Source: Bacteroidia bacterium
GTDB taxonomy: Bacteria; Bacteroidota; Bacteroidia; JAESSM01; NORP286
Direction: 5' to 3'
Assembly (NCBI GenBank): GCA_016764115.1
Contig: JAESSM010000230.1
Coordinates: 1-12,976, forward strand
Length of the DNA stretch: 12,976 bases
Shown piece after piece: positions 1 to 8,564 of the stretch (within the stretch, counting starts at the first letter, position 1; each line of letters starts with the position of its first letter). Below the pieces are notes generated by a model. The model ran no database searches and had not been told where the DNA came from. It saw only the letters and a program-made list of their open reading frames with translations. The translations under genes and the position numbers were made by a program.

Positions 1-3000
1 ATTAAAAATGGATTAATGGATAATGTTGTTCGTGATATTATCGAAGACAAGGATCACAACATTTGGATAGGTTCAAACGCAGGAATATCTATATACGAAG
101 CCAATAAACAACATGTTTATAATCCAGTTGCCAAAAATTTGTTCAAAAATTTAACTAAAGGAATTATCCTCGATCTTTATGTTGACAGTAAAGGGAAAGT
201 ATTGGTGGGTACTTTTGGTAATGGAGTATTGATCTATGATGGAGATGAATTAAAACATATCACAAGTAAAGATGGATTGGCAAATGATATTGTATACTCA
301 ATATTAGAAGATAGTAAAGGAAATTATTGGTTTGGTACAAACAATGGTATTTCCAAATATGACGGCCAGAACTTCAATAGCTATACGGATATAGAAGGAC
401 TTGAGAATAACTATGTTTCATCAATTATTGAGGACCATGAAGGAAATCTATTATTTGGCATTAACGGATCAGGTGTTTTGATATTTAGTTATAAAGAACA
501 AAACACATTAGACATTAAAAGGATATCGACTAGTGAAGGTCTTAATTCCAATTTTATTGCGACCATTTATCAAGATAACAATGATGATATATGGATCGGG
601 ACATGGGGAAAAGGTGTAAATAAGATTGTTTCTGAAAAGAGTTCAATTACCGAAGGTATTTTCACCTTCGAGTATTTTGGGATACAGGAAGGACTTCGCA
701 ATAGCAACATTACTACAGTTTTTGAGGATATTGAAAATAATGTTTGGATAGGTACTTACGGTGCAGGTTTGAGCATGTTTAGAGATAAAAGTTTTACCAA
801 ATACAATCTCAACGAAAGTTTACAGGATAATTTTGTCTTTTCTCTTACTGAAGATAATAACAAGAATATATGGGTGGGAACAGGAGCTAATGGAGTTTCT
901 ATTTTTAGTCCGAAAGAAAATTCGCGTTACCACTACTCCATCAAGAGTATCACTACCAAAGATGGGCTTATCAATAATTTTGTGCGTATTGTATTTTGTG
1001 ATAAAGGTGGCAAAATGTGGGTAGGAACTTCAGAGGGAGTTTCCCGATATGATGGCAAGACATTTGAGCACCTTACCATTGACAATGGACTCATTCACAA
1101 TTATGTTAGAACCATACATGAAGATCAGCAAGGTAACTTTTGGTTAGGAACTCCGGCAGGGATAAGTGTAGTCACTTTAAATAATGACAATTTCAGTAAT
1201 TGCAATATCTCTAATTATACAGAGGAAGATGGTTTGACTCCGGGTACAGTATATTCATTTGCTGAAGACAATTCAGGAAATATTTGGATAGGAACTGAAT
1301 TAGGCATTTCAAAATTCGATAGTGTAAAATTCAAGAACTATTCCGTTGCAGATGGTTTGGTACATAGTGATGTAAGGACAATTCTAATGGATAAGGAAAA
1401 CAAACTATGGATTGGTACAGGCGGTGGTATCTCTATTTTTGATGGAGATAAATTTGAAAATCTAACCATGCAGGATGGATTAAGCTCCAACCGGTTGTAC
1501 CTGATGTTATTTGACGAAGATGATGATGTGTTATGGATTGGAACAAATGTTGGGGTTGACAAATTTGATGCTAAAGAATATCGTTCAAGTAAAACAACGA
1601 AGTTTAAACATTTCGGACATTTAGAAGGCTTTCAGGGAGTAGAAACGAATACAAATGCGGTGTGCAAAGACAGTGAAGGTGGACTTTGGTTTGGTACGAT
1701 CAATGGTGCAATTAAATACGATCCACTGGCTGTTAAACAAAAAAACAACTTACCTCCTCAAACTCATATAACCAAGGTCAGAATTGCTAAAAAGGATACA
1801 ATGCTTCAATCAAATATTAAGTTACCGTACAATATGAACTACTTTACCTTTCATTATATTGGCATTAGCCTTACACTTCCTGAAAAAGTAGTCTACCAAT
1901 ACAAATTAGAAGGATATGACGAGGATTGGTCTGAAATTACACAAGAAACTTTTGCCACCTATGGCAACGTACCTACCGGTGGTTACACATTTAAAGTAAG
2001 AGCCAGAAATAACGATGGAGTTTGGAATGAAAAGCCAACAGAACTCGTTTTTTCAGTAATCCCAGCATTTTGGCAAACGTGGTGGTTTTACTTATCAAGT
2101 TTAATATCATTATCTGCATTGATATTTGCCTTGATCCAATTCAGAGAAAGGAATTTAAAAAGGGCCAAAAATATACTCGAAGAAAAAATTATTATTCGCA
2201 CACAAGAAATAGAAGATCAAAAAGAGGAATTAAGGGAGGTAAATCAGCACATTATTGATAGTATTAGTTATGCAAAGAACATACAACGGGCAATTTTAAA
2301 GCCCATTGATGAACTCAATAAATATGTTCCGGAATCCTTCATTTATTACGAACCAAAAGAAATTGTAAGCGGTGACTTTTATTGGTTAGGAAATGTAAAA
2401 AACAACGGAACTGAAAACATAATGATAGCTGCGGTAGATTGTACCGGACATGGAGTTCCCGGAGCATTTATGAGTATGATCGGGAATGACTTGTTGAATC
2501 AAATAATAATTGAAAAGAAAGTCACAAATCCAGGAGAAATTTTAAATCAACTACATGCAGGAGTACAGTTTTCTCTTCAGCAAAAAGGAGAAGATGCTCT
2601 TTCAAAAGATGGTATGGATATAGCTCTTTGTAACCTGGATATCAAAAATAACAAACTGCAATTTGCCGGAGCTCATCGTTCATTGCATTTATTTAGAAAA
2701 GATGAAGAAGAAATAGAAATTGTTAAAGCCAATAAAATTGGAATTGGTGGGATCGAAGAAGTTGAGCGTGATTTCATAAATCATGAGATCCTACTAGAAA
2801 AAGGTGATACATTCTATATTTTCTCCGATGGTGTTGTGGATCAGTTTGGAGGCCCTAAGTTTAAAAAATATTCATCGAAGCGGCTTAAAAAATTCCTGGC
2901 AGAATTCCAGAATTTAGATATGGCTATACAGATGGATAAGCTTGTCAAAGAAATTACAGGATGGAAAGGAGAATTAGATCAAACTGATGATATTACCGTT

Positions 3001-3018
3001 ATAGGAGTGAGGATATAG
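1..3018 (+). CDS. Two-component-regulator propeller sensor with Y_Y_Y domain and SpoIIE/PP2C phosphatase output (5'-truncated)
   Basis: A membrane sensor that probably reads an extracytoplasmic ligand and answers with a cytoplasmic serine/threonine phosphatase. The frame is open from base 1. The codons before the ATG at 16 complete a propeller motif (N-G-L, then N-I-W-I-G), so that ATG is internal and the signal peptide lies upstream. About 13 units of the form GL-x-N-x-V...D-x-x-x-x-(I/L)W(I/V/F)GT fill bases 1-1730; twin seven-blade propellers would have 14, so little is missing. The Y_Y_Y domain follows (YQYKLEGYDEDW from 1894), then a membrane helix (about 2068-2142), a charged coiled coil (about 2145-2260) with the linker SYAKNIQRAIL, and a SpoIIE domain: GDFYW at 2371, metal-site Asp in AVDCTGHG (codon 2437), FSDG near 2824, DDIT near 2986. 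No histidine-kinase motifs are present, so this is the phosphatase variant of the hybrid sensor architecture. Domain calls are firm; ligand and target are unknown. Confidence 0.93.
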   Translation: MKNGLMDNVVRDIIEDKDHNIWIGSNAGISIYEANKQHVYNPVAKNLFKNLTKGIILDLYVDSKGKVLVGTFGNGVLIYDGDELKHITSKDGLANDIVYSILEDSKGNYWFGTNNGISKYDGQNFNSYTDIEGLENNYVSSIIEDHEGNLLFGINGSGVLIFSYKEQNTLDIKRISTSEGLNSNFIATIYQDNNDDIWIGTWGKGVNKIVSEKSSITEGIFTFEYFGIQEGLRNSNITTVFEDIENNVWIGTYGAGLSMFRDKSFTKYNLNESLQDNFVFSLTEDNNKNIWVGTGANGVSIFSPKENSRYHYSIKSITTKDGLINNFVRIVFCDKGGKMWVGTSEGVSRYDGKTFEHLTIDNGLIHNYVRTIHEDQQGNFWLGTPAGISVVTLNNDNFSNCNISNYTEEDGLTPGTVYSFAEDNSGNIWIGTELGISKFDSVKFKNYSVADGLVHSDVRTILMDKENKLWIGTGGGISIFDGDKFENLTMQDGLSSNRLYLMLFDEDDDVLWIGTNVGVDKFDAKEYRSSKTTKFKHFGHLEGFQGVETNTNAVCKDSEGGLWFGTINGAIKYDPLAVKQKNNLPPQTHITKVRIAKKDTMLQSNIKLPYNMNYFTFHYIGISLTLPEKVVYQYKLEGYDEDWSEITQETFATYGNVPTGGYTFKVRARNNDGVWNEKPTELVFSVIPAFWQTWWFYLSSLISLSALIFALIQFRERNLKRAKNILEEKIIIRTQEIEDQKEELREVNQHIIDSISYAKNIQRAILKPIDELNKYVPESFIYYEPKEIVSGDFYWLGNVKNNGTENIMIAAVDCTGHGVPGAFMSMIGNDLLNQIIIEKKVTNPGEILNQLHAGVQFSLQQKGEDALSKDGMDIALCNLDIKNNKLQFAGAHRSLHLFRKDEEEIEIVKANKIGIGGIEEVERDFINHEILLEKGDTFYIFSDGVVDQFGGPKFKKYSSKRLKKFLAEFQNLDMAIQMDKLVKEITGWKGELDQTDDITVIGVRI

Positions 3019-3023
3019 TTAGG

Positions 3024-3083
3024 AGTGATGAGTAGTGAGTGATGAAAATTATACTAAGAGCTACGAACTAACAACTCATAACT
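3024..3083. repeat. Imperfect inverted repeat between the sensor gene and serA
   Basis: The left arm is 3024-3040 (AGTGATGAGTAGTGAGT) and the right arm 3067-3083 (ACTAACAACTCATAACT). They can pair at 14 of 17 positions around a 26-base loop. It lies in the 63-base gap between two convergent genes and its right arm overlaps the serA stop codon. No T-tract follows on either strand, so terminator function is uncertain. Such ACT/AGT-rich patches look like the dispersed intergenic repeats common in Bacteroidota, which is an inference from memory. Confidence 0.45.
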
Positions 3084-4308
3084 AATACAATACCCTAAAC
3101 TTAACTGTTCCCTTTACTTTTTTCAGATCGCTAATTACTTTTTTATTATAATTTTTATTTACATCTGAAACTAGATAGCCAATTTCTTCATTGGTTTTAA
3201 GGTGCTGGCCAACAATATTCAGGTCATACTTTGCTAATATGCTGTTTACCTTACCCATTACGCCAGGTACGTTTTTATGAATATGCAAAAATCGGTGAGC
3301 GTTTACTTGTGGAATTAATCTAATATTAGGGAAATTTACACTGCCATAAGAATTTCCACGGTTAATGTAATTGATCATTGTTTGAGGCACATATTCTGCA
3401 ATATTCTTTTGAGATTCTTCAGTGCTTCCGCCAACATGAGGTGTAAGTATTAAGTTGGGTAAGTTTCTCAGCCCCGAATCAAATTCAGCGTTACTGGATT
3501 TTGGTTCTTCAGGATATACATCAATTGCTGCCCCCGCTACTTTCTTATTTTTAATGTGCTTTGCCAATGACTTTATTTCAACAACACTTCCTCTACTCAA
3601 ATTCAAAAAGATCACTCCTTTTTTCATTAATGAAAACTCCTTATCTCCAATTATATTGACATTGTCAGGATTTCCATCTACGTGAATGGTTATTATATCA
3701 GACTTAGTTAATAACTCCTTTAGATTATTGCATTTTTGAGCATTTCCCAACGCCAATTTTTCAACCACATCATAATATAGTACCTGCATTCCCAAGGCTT
3801 CTGCCAAAATAGAAAGCTGAGAACCAATGTTCCCATATCCAACTATACCCAGTTTTTTTCCCCTTATCTCATAACTATTTTTTGCAGATTTATTCCATTT
3901 ACCGTTATGAATTTCAGTACTTCTATCAAACGTTCTTCTCAACAGCATTATCATTTCACCGAGTGCCAATTCTACCACGCTCCGAGTATTACTATATGGA
4001 GCATTAAAAACAGCTACTCCTTTAGTCATACATGCTTCTAAATCTATTTGATTGGTACCGATACAAAAAGCACCAATGGTTAAGAGTTTATCAGCATTGG
4101 CCAACACCGTATTGGTGATCTTTGTTTTGGATCTGATACCCAAAACATGAACATCTTTGATCCTTTTTGCCAACTCTTCTTCATCCAAACTTGTTGATAC
4201 GCATTCAATCTGAAACGTTTCATTTTTCAAGAATTTTACCGCATCTTTATGAATATTCTCAAGCAGTAAAACTTTGATCTTGCTTTTAGGATATGATGTA
4301 GTGGCCAT
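3082..4308 (-). CDS. serA: D-3-phosphoglycerate dehydrogenase with ACT domain
   Basis: Catalyses NAD-dependent oxidation of 3-phosphoglycerate to 3-phosphohydroxypyruvate, the first committed step of serine synthesis, in the cytoplasm. At 408 residues it matches the short SerA type of E. coli. The dinucleotide-binding loop is GYGNIG (157-162), with the cofactor-ribose Asp at 180. The catalytic set is Arg239 (in SRG), Glu268 (in EEP) and His291 (in TPHVGG). An ACT domain spans about 338-408, and His344, Asn346 and Asn364 match the serine-binding residues of E. coli SerA, so feedback inhibition by serine is likely kept. The start fits the family: 10 residues precede the first beta strand. A -7-like TATATTTG lies 16 bases upstream. 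The gene stands alone, convergent with the sensor gene, without serC or serB beside it. The ring-hydroxylated paralogues of this superfamily lack the ACT domain, so the assignment is firm. Confidence 0.96.
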   Translation of the reverse strand: MATTSYPKSKIKVLLLENIHKDAVKFLKNETFQIECVSTSLDEEELAKRIKDVHVLGIRSKTKITNTVLANADKLLTIGAFCIGTNQIDLEACMTKGVAVFNAPYSNTRSVVELALGEMIMLLRRTFDRSTEIHNGKWNKSAKNSYEIRGKKLGIVGYGNIGSQLSILAEALGMQVLYYDVVEKLALGNAQKCNNLKELLTKSDIITIHVDGNPDNVNIIGDKEFSLMKKGVIFLNLSRGSVVEIKSLAKHIKNKKVAGAAIDVYPEEPKSSNAEFDSGLRNLPNLILTPHVGGSTEESQKNIAEYVPQTMINYINRGNSYGSVNFPNIRLIPQVNAHRFLHIHKNVPGVMGKVNSILAKYDLNIVGQHLKTNEEIGYLVSDVNKNYNKKVISDLKKVKGTVKFRVLY

Positions 4309-4324
4309 TGTACGTTGTTTGATG

Positions 4325-4332
4325 CAAATATA
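4325..4332 (-). promoter_or_regulatory. Candidate -7 element of serA (TATATTTG)
   Basis: On the minus strand TATATTTG fits the Bacteroidota -7 consensus TAnnTTTG exactly and ends 16 bases before the serA ATG, giving a leader of roughly ten bases. No TTG is seen at the expected -33 position, so the call rests on one element only. Confidence 0.4.
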
Positions 4333-4368
4333 ATTAGAGTCTGTCCATAATTTTGAATTTTGGAACAG

Positions 4369-4433
4369 ATTTACGATTTGCGATTTCAGAATTACGAATT
4401 TTAATAATACATCTACAATCGTACATCGTAAAT
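4369..4433. repeat. Imperfect inverted repeat built from ACGATT motifs
   Basis: The left arm 4369-4385 (ATTTACGATTTGCGATT) and right arm 4417-4433 (AATCGTACATCGTAAAT) can pair at 15 of 17 positions around a 31-base loop. The loop itself holds a further variant, GAATTACGAATTTT. The phased (A/T)CGATTT iterations resemble dispersed intergenic repeats of Bacteroidota, recalled rather than checked. It sits about 60 to 125 bases upstream of the serA start. Confidence 0.55.
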
Positions 4434-4684
4434 ATCACAGCAACTTGGCTTTATGGAGCTTCTAATTTATGCATAAAGACCTTCTTATTTACAGGTAAGG
4501 CAAAAATTCCATCACTGTATTCCGTGATATTCAACACTTTGGATGGCCATGAAAAGCACTATTATCTCAGATTTTTCATCAAATTTGTTCAGGCTTTCTT
4601 AGTCAGAGGGCTATATAACTACTATATATATCTACATTTGAGGCCTATAAAATCATCTGATAAAAGAAGTTTTCTGTACTTTTT

Positions 4685-4692
4685 TAAATTTG
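4685..4692 (+). promoter_or_regulatory. Possible -7 element for the subtilase gene (TAAATTTG)
   Basis: TAAATTTG fits TAnnTTTG exactly and lies 56 bases before the chosen ATG at 4749. No -33 TTG is found at a suitable distance, and in AT-rich DNA such an octamer can occur by chance. Confidence 0.25.
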
Positions 4693-4748
4693 TTGATCTT
4701 AACACCTTTGAATATCAAAAATTTCAAGGTAATCCTAACCTATTAATC

Positions 4749-7424
4749 ATGAAAAGAACGATCAGACTTTTAGCCCTTATTATCTTGATAGTGGTCTTGC
4801 ATGTGATGACCATCTATTCTCAAACTGCAGATTTCAAAAAAGGAGAATTGTTGGTTCGATTAAAATCAGATAATTCTCGAAGTGTAGTTGAGAATAAGCT
4901 AAGGACCATTCCCGGAACAAACATCGCCCTTACAGTTGAAAAGTCGGTTTCCCGGGAAATGAATATTTGGTTGATCAAATTTAATCATCGAAGTATCGAC
5001 ACAAAACAAGCCTTGTCAAAAATGTACCTGAATCCTGATGTTGATGTAGTACAGGTAAATCATGTTATTAATGACAGAAGTACTACTCCTAATGACACGA
5101 AGTTCAATCAACAGTGGCAATATATTAATGATGGCTCAAATGGTGGTGTTGTGGATGCTGATATTGATATTGATGAAGCTTGGGATATTACAACCGGAGG
5201 AGTAACAGCAAATGGAGATACTATTGTGGTGGCTGTAATTGATGATGGCATTGAAACCAGTCATCCGGATTGGGGAGATAATATATGGATCAACTGGAAT
5301 GAGATACCGAATAACGGAACTGATGATGATGGTAATGGATATACTGATGATTATAACGGATGGAATTTTTATGCTAATGATGATGACTTAACAGATGGTG
5401 GTTGGGGTGGTGGTCATGGTTCATCCGTGGCTGGAATTGTTGGAGCAAAAGGAAATAACTCAACTGGAGTTGCTGGAGTAAACTGGGATGTAAAATTGAT
5501 GATAATTGTTGGTGGTGGTGATGAAGCCGATGCAGTTGCAGCATATTCTTATGTTCTTATGATGAGGAAACTTTATAATACTAGTAATGGTGCGAAAGGA
5601 GCTTATGTGGTTAGCACGAACGCATCCTGGGGTGTTAACTTTGGACAACCTGCTGATGCCCCGCTTTGGTGTGCTATTTATGATAGTTTGGGTAAATATG
5701 GCGTTCTAAATTGCGGAGCCACGATCAATGGAAATTATAATGTTGACAATATTGGAGATTTACCTACAGCATGTCCAAGTGACCATTTAATAAGCGTAAC
5801 AAATACGGGGCGCAATGACATAAAAATTACTGAAGCCGGTTATGGAACCACGCATATTGACTTAGGTGCACCGGGAGAAGATACATATACCATTGATTTT
5901 GGAAGTACTTATGGTGGATTTGGAGGAACTTCGGGTGCAACTCCTCATGTAACTGGAACAATTGGACTTCTTTATGCAGCTGCTTGTCCGGAATTTCTGG
6001 AAATCGCAGAAAATTATCCAGACAGTGCCGTGCAACTGATGAAAGGTTTTATTCTTGGTGGTGTTGATGCCAATTCAAGTTTAAATGGGATAACTTTAAC
6101 TGGCGGTCGATTAAATGTCAAGAATTCCATGGACAGCCTGCTAAGTTTTTGTGAAAAACTACAGAATGTATTTTCTGTGGAGACTTCAACAGATCAGGTT
6201 GTTTGCATCGGTGATACCGTGCTAGTTGAAGCCACGATTAATAAAGGAACTGCTCCTTTCACAACTACCTGGAGTGGAGCAAATAATATACTTTCTCCAA
6301 ATGACACTATTACCAAAGTAGTTATATCAGGCACCACTAAAATTGCCTTTACCGTTAGCGATTCATCCGGAGAAACAGTTTCAGACACTATTGCAATTAC
6401 TATTCATAAAGATCCCGTAGCAGCATTTGGGTATTCATATGTTGATACTAATTTTAATTTTATTAATAATTCTACAAATAGTAATAATTACTTATGGGAT
6501 TTTGGTGATGGTACTACTGCTGATCAACAAAATCCGATGCATACTTACCAGGATACTGGTGATTTTGAAGTTATGTTAATTGGTTATGGTGAATGTGGTA
6601 ATGATACAACACTTGACACAATCAATGTAACCACTGGAGGTACTAATTATACACTAGATGTAGATGCTGGAGGCGATTCTAAAATTTGTTTAGGGGATTC
6701 AGTAAAAGGCAATGCCGTTTCAAATAATGGAACAGGTCCTTTTACCTATAGTTGGTTCCCGGATTACAACATTACGTCAACCTCTACCAGTAATCCATCT
6801 TTATACCCGGAAGTTGATACATCTTACATAGTTTATATTCAAGATAGCAATGGTGAAGTGGGAAGCGATACGATCACTATTTCTTTCAAACCTCAGCCGG
6901 AAGCAATATTCACTCACACAATTAATAACCTAAGAGTTGAGGTAACAAATAACTCTACAAATAGTACATCATATTCCTGGAATTTTGGTGATGGATATAT
7001 GTCATCACTTGAAACACCGCTACATACCTATTTGGATACAGGAACATACCAATTGTGTTTAACAGCAACTGGTGAATGCGGTTCACATAAGTATTGTGTA
7101 GAATACACTTTACTCGACACAGCAGGAAATAATAATACTGCTATTACTGAGTTGCGTAGCAAGTTAATCGATGCAGTTTATCCAAACCCTTCTGCTGACG
7201 GATTATTTCTGCTTGATCTAACTAACTACAATGCTTTAAATATTGAGGTAGTTATAAGCAATATTTTAGGCCAAAGATTAGTTGTGATCAATAATGAAGA
7301 GTTGTCAAAAAATACTGAGCAGGTACAACTCGATCTGACCAATCTTGACAAAGGAACTTACATTCTTTCAATAAATGATAAAGAGAATAACACAACTGCT
7401 GTACAAAAACTACTTATTCAATAG
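4749..7424 (+). CDS. Secreted subtilisin-like serine protease with Ig-like/PKD modules and T9SS sorting domain
   Basis: An 891-residue exported protease, likely released or surface-anchored through the type IX secretion system. A signal peptide (1-25: MKRTIRLL, hydrophobic core, ending YSQ) sets the start, although the frame stays open another 132 codons upstream. An I9-like propeptide covers about 26-108. The S8 domain follows, with catalytic Asp165 (AVIDDG), His223 (GGHGSSVAG) and Ser395 (GGTSGATPH). Two copies of an Ig-like plus PKD module follow: Ig-like about 477-552 and 635-713, PKD about 556-627 and 716-790 with WDFGDG and WNFGDG. The type A T9SS domain (about 805-891) has YPNP at 811-814 and ends in VQKLLIQ. 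The usual Asn-bearing AAGN oxyanion loop reads NCGATINGN here, so that residue is not in its canonical place. The stop lies 20 bases from the stop of the convergent BNR gene. The substrate is unknown; extracellular protein degradation is the simplest role. Confidence 0.93.
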   Translation: MKRTIRLLALIILIVVLHVMTIYSQTADFKKGELLVRLKSDNSRSVVENKLRTIPGTNIALTVEKSVSREMNIWLIKFNHRSIDTKQALSKMYLNPDVDVVQVNHVINDRSTTPNDTKFNQQWQYINDGSNGGVVDADIDIDEAWDITTGGVTANGDTIVVAVIDDGIETSHPDWGDNIWINWNEIPNNGTDDDGNGYTDDYNGWNFYANDDDLTDGGWGGGHGSSVAGIVGAKGNNSTGVAGVNWDVKLMIIVGGGDEADAVAAYSYVLMMRKLYNTSNGAKGAYVVSTNASWGVNFGQPADAPLWCAIYDSLGKYGVLNCGATINGNYNVDNIGDLPTACPSDHLISVTNTGRNDIKITEAGYGTTHIDLGAPGEDTYTIDFGSTYGGFGGTSGATPHVTGTIGLLYAAACPEFLEIAENYPDSAVQLMKGFILGGVDANSSLNGITLTGGRLNVKNSMDSLLSFCEKLQNVFSVETSTDQVVCIGDTVLVEATINKGTAPFTTTWSGANNILSPNDTITKVVISGTTKIAFTVSDSSGETVSDTIAITIHKDPVAAFGYSYVDTNFNFINNSTNSNNYLWDFGDGTTADQQNPMHTYQDTGDFEVMLIGYGECGNDTTLDTINVTTGGTNYTLDVDAGGDSKICLGDSVKGNAVSNNGTGPFTYSWFPDYNITSTSTSNPSLYPEVDTSYIVYIQDSNGEVGSDTITISFKPQPEAIFTHTINNLRVEVTNNSTNSTSYSWNFGDGYMSSLETPLHTYLDTGTYQLCLTATGECGSHKYCVEYTLLDTAGNNNTAITELRSKLIDAVYPNPSADGLFLLDLTNYNALNIEVVISNILGQRLVVINNEELSKNTEQVQLDLTNLDKGTYILSINDKENNTTAVQKLLIQ
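6465..6966 (+). repeat. Intragenic duplication marked by a near-identical 19-base sequence
   Basis: Bases 6465-6483 and 6948-6966 read AATAA(T/C)TCTACAAATAGTA, differing at one position and lying 483 bases (161 codons) apart. Both encode NNSTNS just before the FGDG of a PKD domain. Each belongs to an Ig-like plus PKD unit, so the protease gene carries a tandem two-domain duplication. Confidence 0.7.
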
Positions 7425-7444
7425 GATCCAACGAAAGCGTAGAG

Positions 7445-8530
7445 CTAACCAGCAAATCTTACAGAATAAACAAGGGGGAGGTTATTATTTAAACAAACCC
7501 AATTCTCACCTCTATCTTCAGAGAGATATGCATTCCCAGTGGTAGTGCCAAAAGCCAAAGTATTGCCTGTAATATTCAAGGCATGGCGAAAAACTATATC
7601 ATAACAATTTTTCTGTGGTAAACCTGAGCGAAAAGCTTGCCATGATTGGCCTCCATCTTCTGTCCGACAAACGCACAACGCTCCGTCAATTGCAACCCTG
7701 TTTTCATCACTGACTGCGGGAACTACCCAGGCAATATCCTCATTTTGCTCGTCCACCTCAACTGCAAAACCAAAATTTGCCGGACCATTGGATTCACTAA
7801 TATCATTCCAGTTTTGAGAACCGTCTGAACTCTTGAAAATCCCACAATGATTTTGCTGCCACATGATATTTAAATTCGAAGGACTTGCTACCAATAAATG
7901 TGGATCTTGACCAATTTCTGAATTTGGATCGGGAAGAAAATCCGCTTTCAATCCTTTGTTCATTGGACTCCAGGAACCTCCTCCATCCGTAGTTTCAAAC
8001 ACCCCTGCACAACTAATTCCAACAAATATATGGCTGCTATCTTTAGGATCAACTATGATAGAATGAACGCCCGCATGATCCATTCCTCCACCAAACCATT
8101 CCTCTTTTCTTGTCGGATGATCCCACAAACCGCGCACCAGTTCAAAGCTTTTACCATAATCATCCGATCGAAACATCCCACCGGGAACTGTTCCTATATA
8201 AATGGTATCGGGTTGATCTGTTCCACCGGGCGCAAGCACCCATAAATAATTCAATTTAGCTTCTACACCGTCTTTTACTTCTTCCCCTTCCGGATATTTG
8301 GGTACTTCAACTTCTTCCCAATTTTGTCCTTTATCTTTTGACAAATGTAATTTTCCTCCCCAATGCCCATGATCCAGGCAAACCCACCAAGATCCATTTC
8401 TATGATCCTCCATTGCATAGCAAACTGGTATCCCCACAAAATGTTCCGAATCAAATTTCCAGTTCCCATCGCCATTTTTATAAACGATCAAACCCTTTCG
8501 TGTTCCAAGTAATAAAGTTGATTTTTCCAT
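7445..8530 (-). CDS. Cytoplasmic BNR/Asp-box propeller protein (sialidase-like fold, function unknown)
   Basis: A 361-residue predicted beta-propeller with six Asp boxes of the form (S/T)xDxGxxW, starting at about residues 64, 122, 180, 234, 290 and 337. The N-terminus LLLGTRKGLIVYK is the hallmark opening of a protein family often annotated as exo-alpha-sialidase or glycosyl hydrolase. It has no signal peptide or lipobox, so it should be cytoplasmic, and I see no sialidase FRIP motif, so true sialidase activity is doubtful. Conserved-looking stretches rich in Trp, His and Gly (DHGHWGGKL near 53; GGGMDHAGVHS near 147) may form a binding face. It is the last of three same-strand genes, 34 bases after the putative lipoprotein gene and downstream of a MoaD-like gene; from memory, this subfamily commonly neighbours exactly that kind of MoaD/ThiS protein. 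The fold is secure, the function unassigned. Confidence 0.82.
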   Translation of the reverse strand: MEKSTLLLGTRKGLIVYKNGDGNWKFDSEHFVGIPVCYAMEDHRNGSWWVCLDHGHWGGKLHLSKDKGQNWEEVEVPKYPEGEEVKDGVEAKLNYLWVLAPGGTDQPDTIYIGTVPGGMFRSDDYGKSFELVRGLWDHPTRKEEWFGGGMDHAGVHSIIVDPKDSSHIFVGISCAGVFETTDGGGSWSPMNKGLKADFLPDPNSEIGQDPHLLVASPSNLNIMWQQNHCGIFKSSDGSQNWNDISESNGPANFGFAVEVDEQNEDIAWVVPAVSDENRVAIDGALCVCRTEDGGQSWQAFRSGLPQKNCYDIVFRHALNITGNTLAFGTTTGNAYLSEDRGENWVCLNNNLPLVYSVRFAG

Positions 8531-8564
8531 TATTTCAACAAAATTTATGATTTGTATTTCTAAT

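Larger units (their letters stand above)
4309..4748. other. Intergenic region between divergent serA and the subtilase gene
   Basis: This 440-base stretch separates two divergently transcribed genes. The plus frame of the subtilase happens to be open from an ATG at 4353, but its translation is aromatic- and Ile-rich, has no recognisable domain and precedes a clear signal peptide, so I treat it as non-coding. The region holds the serA -7 element, the inverted repeat at 4369-4433 and a possible -7 element for the subtilase at 4685-4692. I see no RNA gene. Confidence 0.6.

Noticed and set aside
1..1730. The repeated WIGT/GL units considered as a nucleotide repeat array
   Set aside because: The periodicity is at protein level (propeller blades) and the DNA copies are diverged, so it is an ordinary repeat-domain gene and not a DNA repeat or CRISPR array.
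4353..4748. In-frame upstream extension of the subtilase gene by 132 codons
   Set aside because: The translation has no domain, is rich in Ile, Phe and Tyr, runs through an inverted repeat, and would bury a clear signal peptide starting at 4749. The open frame appears to be chance.
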